Shown here: positions 46,270 through 58,115 of the stretch, piece after piece
Numbering within the stretch: position 1 is the stretch's first letter
Layout: each line of letters starts with the position of its first letter
Source of the DNA: Stomoxys calcitrans
Taxonomy: Eukaryota; Arthropoda; Insecta; Diptera; Muscidae
Length of the DNA stretch: 64,000 nucleotides
Direction of reading: 5' to 3'
Assembly: GCF_963082655.1 (NCBI RefSeq)
Contig: NC_081553.1
Coordinates: 214,477,961-214,541,960, forward strand
Program-made: the position numbers and the translations under genes
Notes under the pieces: model-generated
Database searches by the model: none
What the model was told of the DNA's origin: nothing
The model's input: the letters and a program-made list of their open reading frames with translations, nothing else

Positions 46270-46540
46270 GACCCAACAGATCGTTGATGTTAAAAGAAAA
46301 AAAGAGAAGGAGAAAGAGAAGAAAGAGAAGAAGAAGGAGGGCCGTGGGCTACACCTGCGGTCAATTTATGCTCATTGGATGAGAACCCATCTATAACGAA
46401 TTCGATACCTTGCCCAACAGATAGTTGATGAAAATAAGAAAAAGAGATTGAGAAGGAGAAAGAACAGAGCCCTGGGGTACACCTGCGGTCAATTTATGCT
46501 CATTGGATGAGAACCCATCTATAACGACTCGAATACTGCA
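46270..46540 (-). repeat. Two diverged direct copies of the LINE motif-B region, about 143 bp apart
   Basis: ACACCTGCGGTCAATTTATG, CTCATTGGATGAGAACCCAT and CTATAACGA occur at about 46350-46402 and again at about 46479-46530. The right copy encodes TAGVPQGSVLSP; the left has become AGVAHGPPSSS next to a GAAGAAGAGAAA purine run (46300-46340). Either two old LINE copies recombined here or the segment was duplicated in place. Confidence 0.75.
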
Positions 46541-47599
46541 ATCTCTGAGATAGCTCGAAATAAATCGAACGAAGCCATTACCGACACCAAATGCGGCAAG
46601 CTTTGATCAAAGTGCACCGTGCCAGATCCTCTCAACTGCCTTGGAGATATCCATAGCCACAACTTTATTCTCACCAAACTGATGGATTGAGCGACTTTAA
46701 CGTTCCGACAGAAGTGCCATGAGTTCGCCCGTAGAGCGATTTCTGCAGAATCCATACTGTTGAACGCTAAGAAGGCCATTACACTCTAAATACCTCACAA
46801 GATGGTGACTAACCATGCTCTCCATGGTTAAGCATATCGCAATTGGCCCATAATTCGCAGGTTTGTTTGCCTCACCCTTTTTGGCGTATTTGCTGAACGT
46901 TCGCAACCTTCCAACGCGCCGGGAAGACTCCTGCACGGTAGGCAAGGTAGAGCGATTTCTGCGGAATCCCTACTGTTAATCGATAAGAAGGCCATTAGAC
47001 TCTAAATACCTCACAAGATGGTGAATAACCATGCTCTCCATGACCTTGGAGAGAGCGGAGCATATAGCAATTGGCCGAAAATTCGCAGGGTTTTTTGCCT
47101 CACCCTTCTTGGGTATTGGCTGAACTTTCGCAACCTTTAAACGCGCCGGGAAGACTCCCGCACGGTAGGCAAGGTTGAAAAGTTTGCGTAATGGACGAGC
47201 GAGTGTCGAAGAACACTTGCTTAGGACAAGTGTTGATATGTCATCCGGGCCCGGGGATTTATTTACGTCTAGATTTTCAAGAACCCTTTTAACTGCACGA
47301 CTTTGAAAAATATTTGGGACATGACGCCACATACATTTTCGATTGAGGGGAGTGGTTGATGGCTATGCGGCAGGGAAGAGTTTCCTGCAAATATATCAGC
47401 CAACAGGTTAGCCTTATCAACCGCGTCAGTGAACGTTTGACCATCCTTAACAAGAGTTGGAATAGATGAAGAACTACCCTTTACGCTTTTCACGAACGAC
47501 CAGAAGCTCTTACTTCCTCGTGTAGAACCAGCAAATATTAAAGCATTCAGGAACTGGCGCTTGGAAAAAATGCCAATACTTAACTGCTGCGCAAGCAGG

Positions 47600-47762
47600 A
47601 AGATCTTCGTGTGCCAATGTGCTTAGGAGCGAGAAATTTCTCTACGAACAGCGTCTGCGTACTAAGGTTCTTGCTACACGAGGAAGTAAGAGAACCTTAG
47701 TACGCAGACGCTGTTCGTAGAGAAATTTCTCGCTCCTAAGCACATTGGCACACGAAGATCTT
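47600..47762. repeat. Perfect inverted repeat, 72-bp arms, 19-bp loop
   Basis: The left arm is 47600-47671 (starting AAGATCTTCGTGTGCCAATG, ending GTACTAAGGTTCT) and the right arm 47691-47762 is its exact reverse complement. The 19-base spacer contains CTACACGAGGAAGTAAG, itself the reverse complement of 47509-47525. The arms are LINE sequence, so part of the LINE was folded back and copied in inverted form. Confidence 0.95.
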
Positions 47763-47855
47763 GTCTGTTGCGCAGCAGTTCAGTGTTGGCAATTTTATTC
47801 AAAAGCCAGTTGCTGAATGCCACCTCTTTCGATCTGACAGCATTGGGTTAACCAA

Positions 47856-49044
47856 CCTTTGTCGGTTCGTCTCGGCCGAACTTTACTTGTTCTATTTGTA
47901 ATAAAAACAAAGAACTCTCTAAATGTAGCTCAAAACATGTGAATTTTAATTTTATGCAAATTTTTTCAATATTTGTTCAAAATTTTGTTCCTCTATATAT
48001 TCGCTCTTACCTACTCGTTTGCTTATGAAAATAAGCCCACTGTTCCCCAAAGTCACTGTACGCTGCACTGAAAGAGAGCCCACATGAGAGTGACTTGGGC
48101 GGCGCATGTGTGTGGTCCGATTGTTTTGATAGATTTACAATCATTTCAGTTTGCTGTTTATTTGGCAAAACATGAAAATGCATGTCGACGACAAGCCTTT
48201 TTACGCCGCAACGAAAAATTTGTTGCTTTTATTGCTGCACTATATCGCGGCAATCTTGCGTCCGTCATGTCGTCGATGGTTGCAGGCAAACGGGCCAACA
48301 GCAAACCGTATAGCCAATTCAGACAGGGCGCCCAGCCAAGAAAAAAAAAAAAAAAAGAAATCGCACCGAAAAAACGCCATCGAACAAATAATCGATCGAA
48401 CGTGTTCAACATCACATGAATTACAATTACGACACCTGTTGGTTGCATGCCGCCGTAACCGTCACCGCAGCCATCAACTAATCGCTGAAATGTATCAAAG
48501 CCAACCATGGGCCACTAGAAGGCCCAATAACATACTCTCTCTCGCTTGCCAACATCACATCACTGATATGACTAAAGATTCCCTCAGTTGGCACGAAGGG
48601 GGCCCAAGCTACTTTGTGGAGACTGACAAAAATAGGGGGAGAGAAGTCCCATCTGCACAGTGCCCATGATAAATGTTGCAAATTCAACCAAAATTTGCCA
48701 CACTTTGGCATACATTCAAGCGCCATGCACTCACTCACTTTTATATGCTCTCCCCCACCGCTTGCCAAACTCAATCATGTCGTTGACGCTGCGGTTGAAG
48801 GTAGGGCGTCGAGACTACGAAAAAATGAAGACGGCAAAGGCGGATAGCAGCAGACATCAGGCAAACAAAATCTCACAAAAAGTCAACGGGAAAGAAAAGA
48901 AGCGAAATAAATTTTTGATAATGTTTTCCATAAAAACTTTTATAGAAATAAAATTTTGATGATATTTTTTTATGAAATACAAGGTTTCTGTGGAAATATG
49001 CAGTTATCAAAATTTTTTACCGAAAAAAAAAATTACAAAAAAAC
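47856..49044 (+). other. Degraded Helentron-type 5' end followed by unique DNA
   Basis: GGTTCGTCTCGGCCGAACTT then TACTTGTTC at 47863-47891 is a degraded minus-oriented palindromic end. The rest has no recognised repeat. Open frames at 48084-48419 and 48151-48669 are Lys-rich only because of an A run at 48342-48358, and they resemble no protein family. I do not call them genes. Confidence 0.45.
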
Positions 49045-50119
49045 AAGATCCCAGATCGGTTTATATGGCAGCTATATCAAGTTCTATACCGATTTACGCC
49101 ATACTTCCAGTTATTGGAAGTCATAACAAAACATCTCGGGCAAAATTTCAGCCAAATCGGACAAGAATTGCGCTCTCTAGAGGCTCAAGAAGTCAAGATA
49201 CCAGATCGGTTTATATGGCAGCTATATCAAAACATGGACCGATTCAAACCATACTTAGCGAAGTTGTTGGAAGTGCTACCAAAACACCACTTACAAAATT
49301 GCAATAAAATCGGATAAGAATTGCGCCCTCTAGAGGCTCAAAAAGTCAAGACCCAAGATCGGTTTATATGACAGCTATACCAAAACATGAACCGATTTGA
49401 ACTATAAATAGCGTAGTTGTTAGAAATGCTACCAAAACACCGCGTGCAAAATTTAAGTCAAATCGGACGAGAATTGCGCCCTCTAGAGGCTCAAGAAGTC
49501 AAGACCCAAGATCGGTCTATATGACAGCTATATCAAAACATGGACCAATTTAAACCATACTTAGCGAAGTTGTTGGAAGTGCTACCAAACCACCACGTAA
49601 AAAATTTCAGTTAAATCGGATAAAAATTGCGCCCTCTAGAGGCTAGAGAAGTCAAGATCCAAAATCGGTTTATATGCAGCTATATCAGATTATGAACCGA
49701 TTTAAATCATACTTAGCGTAATTGTTGGAAGTGTGACCCAAACACTACGTGCAAATTTTCAGTTAAATCGGACGAGAATTGCGCCCTCTAGGGGCTCAAG
49801 AAGTCAAGACCCAAGATCGGTTTATGTGGCAGCTATATTAGGTTATGGACCGATTTGGCCCATTTACCATACCAACCGACCTACACTAACAAGAAGTATT
49901 TGTGCAAAATTTCAAGCGGCTAGCTTTACTCCTTCGAAAGTTAGCGTGCTTTCGATAGACAGAAGGACGGACGGACAGCCTGATGGACATGGCTAGATCG
50001 ACTTAAAATGACATGACGATCAAGAATATATATACTTTATGGGGTCTCCGACCCATATTTCGTGGTGTTTCAAACAGAATGACGAAATTAGTATACCCCC
50101 ATCCTATGGTGGGTTATAA
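49045..50119 (+). mobile_element. Helentron/DINE-1-like element, 5' truncated
   Basis: It starts inside a monomer (AAGATCCCAGATCGGTTTAT), runs through about six monomers of 150-160 bp (GATCGGTTTATATGGCAGCT, CCCTCTAGAGGCTCAAGAAG), then CAAGCGGCTAGCTTTACTCC, a short GTCY block ACAGAAGGACGGACGGACAG at about 49959-49978, GACGATCAAGAATATATATA and CCTATGGTGGGTTATAAAAA. No palindromic end. Confidence 0.85.
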
Positions 50120-50121
50120 AA

Positions 50122-52890
50122 ACGGTTGAACCGATTTGCTTGAAATTTTCACAGATTGTGTAGGTTGGTCTGGAAGGAAACATTGGCTATATATAATTTT
50201 TTGATATCGGGAGGGGGGCGGACCCTCCTCCTTAACCCAAAAGTACTACCCAAAATTAAAAGGGGACCGATCAGGACAATATGGGATTCAAATGAAAGGT
50301 AGTCAAGAGTAGAATACGAATTTCATAAAAAAAAAGTTTGGTCCAAGTACCTGAAGGGCCGCCCCCAGGCCCAAAAGACCCTTAAAATAGGTTAATTTGA
50401 CGATCATGACAATATGGGACTCAATTGAAAGGTATTGGGGAGTAGATTACGAATATGATCAGAAAAAAAGAATAGGCTTTATAATTTATTAATAACGGAA
50501 GAAGGCGGACCCTCCACCGTTACCTCAAAAACACCACCCAAAATCAAAAATGGATCGTTAAGGACAATATGGGTGTCAAATGAAAAGTATGCGGAAGTAG
50601 ATAACGAACCTGGCATACAAATTTATATGGAAGTATAGGGGGTCAATCCACCCACACAAAAAACGGCCAAAATTGGAGAATCAGTATGGGTATCAAATGA
50701 AAACTATGCGGAAGTAGATAACGAACCTGGCATACAAATTCATGTCGAGGTATAGGGGGTCACCCCATACCCACAAAAATGCCCTATATTGACACATTAG
50801 CCAATTACGGATATATAGAACTCGGTTTGTTTGTTCCGTATAGACTGAAAAACGGCAGAATTGATTTTCTCGAAATTTTCGCATATTGTGTAGGTTGGTC
50901 TGGAAGGAAACAAAGGCCATATAATTTTTCGGTATCGGAAGGGGGACGGACCCTCCCCCTTATGCCAAAAACGCAACCTAAATTCAAAAGTGAACCGATC
51001 GGGACAATATAGGTATGAAATGAAAGGTATTGGAGAGTAGAATACGAATATGGTGTTAAATTTTGGGTCCAAGTACCCAGTGGTACTTGGACCCACTTTC
51101 AAATACCCCCAAATGGGCATTTTAGCAGACCATAGCTATATGGGACTCAAATGAAAGGTATGAGGGAGTAGATTAAGAATATGGTCAGGAAGTAGGAATA
51201 GGTTTTATAATTTATTGATAACGGAAGGGGGCGTACCCTCCACCGTTACCCCAAAAACACCACCCAAAATCAAAAATGGATCGTTAAGGACAATATGGGT
51301 ATCAAATGAAAAGTATGCGGGAGTAGATAACGAATCTGGCATATAAATTTATGTTGAAGTTTAGGGGTCACCCCACACCCACAAAAAACGGCCAAAATGG
51401 GCGCATTAGGCAATCACGGATATATGGGACTCGGTTTGTTTGTTCTGTATAGACTGAAAAACGGCAGAATTGATTTTCTCGAAATTTTCGCATATTGTGT
51501 AGGTTGGTCTGGAAGAGAACAAAGGTTATATAATTTTCCGGTATCGGAAGGGGGACGGACCCTCCCCCTTATGCCAAAAACGCAACCCGAAATCAAAAGT
51601 GGACCAATCGGGACAATATAGGTATTAAATGAAAGGTATTGGAGAGTAGAATACGAATATGGTGTTAAAATTTGGGTCCAAGTACCCAGTGGTACTTGGA
51701 CCCACCTTCAAATACCCCAAATGGGCATTTTAGCAGACCATAGCTATATGGGACTCAAATGAAAGGTATGAGGGAGTAGATTAACTATATGGTCAGGAAG
51801 TAGGAATAGGTTTTATAATTTATTGATAACGGAGGGAGGAGGACCCTCCAGCGTTACCCCAAAAACACCACCCAAAATCAAAAATGGATCGTTAAGGACA
51901 ATATGGGTATCAAATGAAAAGTATGCGGGATTAGATAACGAATCTGGCATATAAATTTATGTCGAAGTATAGGGGTCACCCCACCCCCACAAAACGCCCA
52001 AAATGGGCACATTAGCCAATCACGGATATATGGGACTCGGTTTGTCTGTTCCGTATAGACTCGAAATTTTCGCATATTGTGTAGGTTGGTCTGGAAGAGA
52101 ACAAAGGTTATATAGTTTTCCGGTATCGGAAGGGGGACGGACCCTCCCCCTTATGCCAAAAACGCATTCCAAAATCAAAAGTGGACCGATCGGGACAATA
52201 TAGGTATGAAATGAAAGGTATTGGAGAGTAGAATACGAATATGGTTTTAAAATTAAGGTCCAAGTACCCAGCGCCCCCCCCCCCCCCCCCAACCCCTAAA
52301 CTTCTGTAAACAGATAATTCGAAGTTCATGTCAATATGGGACTCAAATGAAAAGTATAAGGCAGTAGATTACAAATATGGCTTAAAAAATTAGGTCCAAG
52401 TAATGGGAGGTCGCCCGCCCCCAAATACCCCCAAATGGGCATTTTAGCCAACCATGGCTATATGGGACTTAAATGAAAGGTGTTAAGGAGTAAATTATGA
52501 ATATGACATTAAAATTTACGTTCAAGTCTAGGTGGCGCTTTTCCTTCTAAAGATACGTCAAATCGGTTATTTGACCCATTATGAGAATGTGGGACTCAAA
52601 TGAAAGGTATTTGAGAGTAGAAAACACATTTGATATCCAATTTTGGAGCCAAGTGTTTTGGGGTACGCCCTAAAGCATCATCTATACTGAACTTCATTTC
52701 CGTTGCGAACAGAGAACGAATTTGGTATCTTTTTTCAGTGCAAAGTGCCGGTGGCCGCCCCAGCCCTAAAACACCCTCCAAACAGTTCATATTTACAGGC
52801 CATGGCAATATGGGGCTCAAATTAAAGGGATTTGGAAGTGCAGCGCGAATTTGATATCAATATTTAAGTCGAAATGTATGAGGTGTCATT
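50122..52890 (+). repeat. gggactcaaatg-family array with about 600-bp higher-order unit
   Basis: The array opens with GAAATTTTCACAGATTGTGT and GGGGGGCGGACCCTCCTCC. Basic units carry TATGGGACTCAAATGAAAGG, GAGTAGATTACGAATATGG and GGTCCAAGTACC. A longer cassette beginning CGAAATTTTCGCATATTGTG recurs at 50871, 51480 and 52062 (spacing 609 and 582), including GGAAGGGGGACGGACCCTCC and CCAGTGGTACTTGGACCCA. A C run lies at about 52267-52290. No coding sequence or element ends were recognised. Confidence 0.8.
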
Positions 52891-52904
52891 CCTCCCCTAA
52901 TGAG

Positions 52905-53128
52905 AACATTACCCTAAGGAAGAACATTACCACCAGGAATGGAGAAGGGGCAAATTCTCACCCATCAATGAGTGCTTTCCGATTCAAGTTGAAACTCAAT
53001 GATAAGGGACTTTGCATGCAGGGCATTGTACCTCGCTAATGTCGCCAACATTAAGAGAAGATAAATACCGCTTTGTTCGATGTTCTCGCCAGGATTCGAA
53101 CGCCTTCAGCGTCATAGGCTACAATGGC
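52905..53128 (-). mobile_element. Degraded tRNA-derived SINE
   Basis: The minus strand retains the head phrase CTATGACGCTGAAGGCGTTC, B box GTTCGAATCCTGGCGAGAAC, a worn body ACATTAGCGAGGTACAATGC, and tail TCCCTTATCATTGAG. Many substitutions and deletions mark an old copy. The GC-rich phrase GGGATCGGGCCCGGTTCGGC follows near 53197-53216. Confidence 0.7.
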
Positions 53129-54077
53129 ACGAATTCGATATCCGCATTCAGGGCGAAGTGTCCCCACCCTAGAAGGATATGAGAGAGTTAGAGAAGGCGC
53201 AGGGGATCGGGCCCGGTTCGGCTAGTTTTCTATAAAAATAAATAATTGAACATTTTTTTCTAAGGCAATAAATGTTTGACAAATTTCTCCATAGATATAA
53301 AATTTTTGGAATATTACCAATGGTTTAATCTTAAAATTCGTTTATCTTCTTTACTCCCTTTTTCACTCAATGATTTTATTCTTACTCCTCCTCCTTATGC
53401 TCTCCTCATTCATTTTGTGACGTTAGTCCTAGCGCCTTAGCAGATAATTTTTTTTTTTTTTTTTTTTTTTGGTACAATTTGCCCAATTACAGTCGACATC
53501 ATAATCCATAATTAAGGCACCAACTCATTTCGCCTTCGATATTATTCAACATTTTTACATTTTTTTAATCATCTATTTTTGGCAAAAAAGAGACACAGCA
53601 GCAAAAAAATGAATGTGTTGCATTTTAAATCAATTTAATGCCAACCCAACAACACCGCACAGCTGTTGTCGTTGATGACAAATTTGAATTTTCCTGCGAG
53701 TGGATGGCGATGGTTGGTAGAGCTTTCTTATTCGTATTTATAAACCTTTTGATTATAAATTTAGCCACAAATATTTTTGATATTATATTTACGGGGGCTT
53801 TGGGTGATCTATTTTTAAGTTTTTTTATATTTTCATTTGTTTTGAGAGGAAACTAAAAAAGCCAAAAAATTAAAAAGAAAATAAATAATTAAAGGACGTA
53901 AGCAAGTGTGGCATAGTCTATTTTAGTATCTTGAGATAACAATGGATGGGAAATGTATTAAGCAGCATTTGCTTGAGGTTGTGGATATTGAAGGGTCGCT
54001 TGTATCAACTGCAAAGAGCTTATAATGAGGACAATTGCATTTAAAAGGTCAACTCTCTTGAAGTCAATGAATATAAA
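53129..54077 (+). other. Unique AT-rich DNA
   Basis: No recognised repeat beyond a T run at 53450-53470. An open frame at 53638-53856 is hydrophobic in its second half, but it lacks any family resemblance or splice context, so I leave it uncalled. Confidence 0.4.
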
Positions 54078-55604
54078 ACAAGTAAAAGCGTCCTAAGTTC
54101 GGCCGGGCCGAATCTTATATACCCTCCACCATGGATCGCATTTCTCGAGTTCTTTTCCCGGCATCTCTTCTTAGGCAAAAAAGGATATAAGAAAAGATTT
54201 GCTCTGCTATTAGAGCGATATCAAGACATGGTCCGGTTTGGACCACAATTAAATTATATGTTGGAGACCTGTGTGAAATGTCAGCCAATTCGAATAAGAA
54301 TTACGCCCTTTGGGGGATCAAGAAGTAAAATAGAGAGATCGATTTATATGGGAGCTGTATCGGGCTATAGACCGATTCAGACCACAATATACACGTATCT
54401 TGATAGTCATGAGAGAATCCGTCGTACCAAATTACAGACAAATCGGATAATATTTGCGACAACTAGAGGCTCAAGAAGTCAAGATCCCAGATCGGTTATA
54501 TGACAGCTATATCAGGTTATGAACCGATTTGGAACTTATTTGATACAGTTGTTGAAAGTAAGAATAAAATACGTCATGCAAAATTTCAGCCAAATCGGAT
54601 AGGAATTGCGCCCTCTAGAAGTTCAAGAAGTCAAGTCCCAAGATCTGTTCATATGACAGCTATATCAGGTTTTAAACCGATTTGAACCATACTTGGTACA
54701 GTTGTTGAATATCATAACAAAATACTACGTGCAAAATTTCATTCCAATCGGATAAAAATTGCGCGCTCTAGAGGCTCAAGAAGTCAAGTCCCAAGATCTG
54801 TTCACATGACAGCTACATCAGGTTTTAAACCGATTTGAAAAATACTTGGCATAGTTGTTGAATATCATAACAAAATACTACGTGCAAAATTTCATTCCAA
54901 TCGGATAAAAATTGCGCGCTCTAGAGGCTCAAGAAGTCAAGACCCAAGATCTGTTCATATGACAGCTATATCAGGTTTTGAACCGATTTGAACCATACTT
55001 GGCACAGATGTTGGATATCATAACAAAATACTACGTGCAAAATTTAATTCCAATCGGATAAGAATTGCGCGCTCTAGAGGCTTAAGAAGCCAAGACCCAA
55101 GATCGGTTTATATGGCAGCTATATCAGGTTATGGACCGATTTGAACCATACTTGGCACAGTTGTTGGATATCATAACAAAACACGTTGTGCAAAATTTCA
55201 TTCTGATCGGATAAGAATTGCGCACTCTAGAGGCTCAAGAAGTAAAGACCTAAGATTGGTTTATATGACAGCTATATCAAAACATGGACCGATATGGCCC
55301 ATTTACAATACCAACCGACCAACACTAATAAGAAGTTTTTATGTAAAATTTCAAGCGGCTAGCTTTATTCCTTCGGAAGTTAGCGTGCTTTCGATAGACA
55401 GACGGACGGACAGACGGTCGGACGGACGGACGGACAGACGGACGGACAGACGGACGGACAGACGGACGGACATGGCTAGATCGACATAAAATGTCTCGAC
55501 GATCAAGAATTTATATACATTATGGGGTCTCAGACGAATATTTCGAGTAGTTACAAACAGAATGACGAAATTAGTATACCCCACATCCTATGGTGGAGGG
55601 TATA
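54078..55604 (+). mobile_element. Helentron/DINE-1-like element, full length (CCCTCCACC subfamily)
   Basis: Left end ACAAGTAAAAGCGTCCTAAG, palindrome TTCGGCCGGGCCGAA, TTATATACCCTCCACCATGG. About seven monomers with GGCTCAAGAAGTCAAG and CAGCTATATCAGGTT; two neighbours at 54720-54990 are almost identical, a recent local duplication. Right end carries an expanded GTCY block (55398-55475), GACGATCAAGAATTTATATA and CTATGGTGGAGGGTATA. The next element begins at the following base. Confidence 0.92.
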
Positions 55605-57164
55605 ACAAGTAAAAAGGCCTTTAGTTCAGCCGGGTTGAACTTTGTATACCCACCACCTTTGGTATATATGTAAACGCCCTTTCGTCAAAATCCGGTGAAA
55701 AAATGCATTATTTATGCCCCTACAGCAGCTATATCGAAATATGGTCCGATTTAGACCAAATTCGGCATGGTCTAAAAGAAAATATTGGTCTCTTTGGTAG
55801 ATATACCCAAACTAAGACCGATCTGAACCATAACGATACGGATGTCGAGAAACCTTACATACGTCACTGCGTCAAATTTCAGCGAAATCGAATTATAAAT
55901 GGGACTTTTATGGGCCAGAGACCGGAAATCGACAGATCGGTCTATATGACAGCTATATTCAAATCTGAACCGATCTGGGGCAAATTTAAGAAGGACATTC
56001 AAAGGCCTAACACAACTTACTGTCCCGAATTTCGTCGGAATCGGACAATAAACGGGCCTTTTATGGGCCCAAAATCTTAAATCGAGATATCGGTCTATAT
56101 GGCAGCTATATCCAAATCTGAACCGATCTGAGCCAGATTGAAGAAGAATGTTGAAAGGCCTAACACAACTCATTCATTTATTGTCCGGCGAATTCGGACA
56201 ATAAATGCGCCTTTTATGGGCCCAAGACCTTAAATCGAGAGATCGGTCTATATGGTTACTATATGCCAATCTGAACCGATCTGAGCCAGATTGAAGAAGA
56301 ATGTTAAAGGGCCTAGCACAATTCACTGTCCCAAATTTCGGCAAAATCGGACAATAAATGCGACTTTTATGGGCCCAAACCCTTAAATCGAGAGATCGGT
56401 CTATATGGCAACTATATCCAAATCTGAACCGATCTAAGCCAAATTGAAGGGGAATGTTGAAAGGTCTAACACAACTCACTATCCCAAATTTCGTCGGAAT
56501 CGGACAATAAATGGGCCTTTTATGGGCCCAAAACCTTAAATCCAGAGATCGGTCTATATGGTTACTATATGCCAATCTGAACCGATCTGAGCCAGATTGA
56601 AGAAGAATGTTAAAGGGCCTAGCACAATTCACTGTCCCAAATTTCGGCAAAATCGGACAATAAATGCGACTTTTTGGGCCCAAACCCTTAAATCGAGAGA
56701 TCGGTCTATATGTTAACTATATCTAAATCTGAACCGATCTGAGCCAGATTGAAGAATAATGTTGAAAGGCCTAACACAACTCACTGTCCCAAATTTCGGC
56801 AAAATCGGACAATAAATGGGCCTTTTATGGGCCCAAAATCTTAAATCGCGAGATCGGTCTATATGGCAGCTATATTCAAATCTGAACCGATCTAAGCCAA
56901 ATTGAAAGGGAATGTTGAAGGGCCTAACACAACTCACTGTCCCAAAATTTTGGCAAAATCAGACAATAAATGCGCCTTTTATGGACCCATGACCTGAAAT
57001 AGAGAGATCGGTCTATATGGCAGCTATATTCATATCTGAACCGATCTAAGCCAAATTGAAGGGGAATGTTGAAGGGTCTAACACAACTCACTATTCCAAA
57101 TTTCGTCGGAATCGGACAATAAATGCGCCTTTTATGGGCCCAAAACCCTTAAACCGAGAGATCG
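55605..57164 (+). mobile_element. 5' part of a Helentron/DINE-1-like element (CCCACCACC subfamily), left arm of a foldback
   Basis: It starts ACAAGTAAAAAGGCCTTTAG with a degraded palindrome TTCAGCCGGGTTGAA and ATACCCACCACCTTTGG, directly after the 3' end of the previous copy. About nine plus-oriented monomers (GAGATCGGTCTATATGG, TTTTATGGGCCCAAA) run to 57164. There the orientation flips at GATCGGCCGATT, and no 3' terminus is present. Confidence 0.85.
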
Positions 57165-57968
57165 GCCGATTTAGGGTCTTAGGCCCATTAAAACTACATT
57201 TATTATCCGATTTTGCTGAAATTTGGGACAGTGAGTTACGTGTTCTGACGTCCTACTTAATTTTGGCCCAGATTGGTCCAGATTTGGATATAGCTGCCAT
57301 ATAGACCGATCCGCCGATTTTGGTCTAAGGCCCATAAAAGCCACATTTATTTTCCGATTTTACTGAAATTTGGGACAGTGAGTTCGATTAGGTCACTCGA
57401 CATCTTTCTTCAATTTGGCTCAGATCGGTCTAGATTTGGATATAGTTGCCATATAGACCGATCTCTCGATTCAAGGTTTTGCGGCCATAAAAGGCGAATT
57501 CATTGTCCGATGTCGCCGAAATTTAGGACAGGGAGATGTGTTCGGCTCTTTGACATTTTTCTGCAACTTGGCCCAAATCGGTCCAGATTTGGATATAGCT
57601 CTCGTATAGACCTATATCTCGATTTAAAGTCTTGGCCGCATAAAAGTTGGATTTATAATCCGATTTCACTGAAATTTGACGCAGTGACTTATGTTAGGCT
57701 TTTCGACGTCTTTATCCTTTAGGGTAAAGATCGTTCTATGTTTGGATATAGCTGCCAAAAAGATCAATACTGAACCAAAATTGAACAGTGACTTCTATTT
57801 AGTAGACCATTCAATGTCCGCGCCGAATTTGTATAGGATATAGCTGCTGTGGGTGCATAAATAGTGAATTTTTCACCGAAATATGTCGAAAGGTGGTTTG
57901 CATATGTACCCGAGGTGGTGGGTATCAAAAGTTCGGCCCGGTCGATGTTAAAGCTTTTTTACGTGTTT
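57165..57968 (-). mobile_element. 5' part of a Helentron/DINE-1-like element, right arm of a foldback
   Basis: About five minus-oriented monomers (TTTGGATATAGCTGCCATAT, TTAGGCCCATAAAAG) and the 5' end in reverse: GAGGTGGTGGGTATCAAAAG, degraded palindrome TTCGGCCCGGTCGAT, then TTTTTTACGTGTTT. Like its partner it lacks the GTCY end, so the two face each other through their arrays. Confidence 0.85.
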
Positions 57969-58049
57969 CTTTGGCCTAGAGACGAAGACTTTTGTGTTTG
58001 GTGAGAATCGTTTCAGATCCAGAAAAAGCTTCCATATTCATTTAAGCTC

Positions 58050-58115
58050 CGCTGAAAATTTTATGATTGTCTTGCCAGGATTTGAACCCAGGCGTTCAGC
58101 GCTACGGTGGCCTCC
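58050..58115 (-). mobile_element. tRNA-derived SINE, head fragment
   Basis: The minus strand reads GGAGGCCACCGTAGCGCTGA with a deletion between the A box and the ACGCC arm, then B box GGGTTCAAATCCTGG and CAAGACAATCATAAAATTTT. Only the tRNA-like head survives. Confidence 0.75.

Larger units (their letters stand above)
44213..47855 (-). pseudogene. Non-LTR retrotransposon (CR1/jockey-like, no RNase H seen), reverse transcriptase region, rearranged
   Basis: Reading 5' to 3' on the minus strand: KEVAFSNWLLNKIANTELLR near 47790; GSKSFWSFVKSVKGSSSSIP near 47455-47515; KSPGPDDISTLVLSK and VQPIPKKGEAKNPANFRPIA near 47030-47270, the RT fingers; VVAMDISKAVERIWHG near 46620-46665, where motif A keeps MDIS but has VE for FD; TAGVPQGSVLSPS near 46455-46485, the RT turn motif; DIDDSN near 46250-46268, which keeps two Asp at the active site; and RMNRVDFNTRKTQCCLLSQK near 46085-46145. 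The thumb region (VRWAKHVFEVSKEAFKCLGF) and C-terminal RHSRISHPFVIDRPADR lie in the duplicated part. A diverged second copy of the fingers (46697-46945), a 145-bp repeat and a hairpin disrupt it. Clade is from memory of motif style. Confidence 0.75.

Noticed and set aside
48084..48669. Two overlapping plus-strand frames of 111 and 172 codons
   Set aside because: Lys-rich tracts come from an A run, the two frames compete, and neither shows a family motif or splice signals.
53638..53856. 72-codon frame with a hydrophobic C-terminal half
   Set aside because: AT-rich sequence readily yields Phe/Ile/Leu runs. Nothing else supports coding, so it is left as unassigned DNA.
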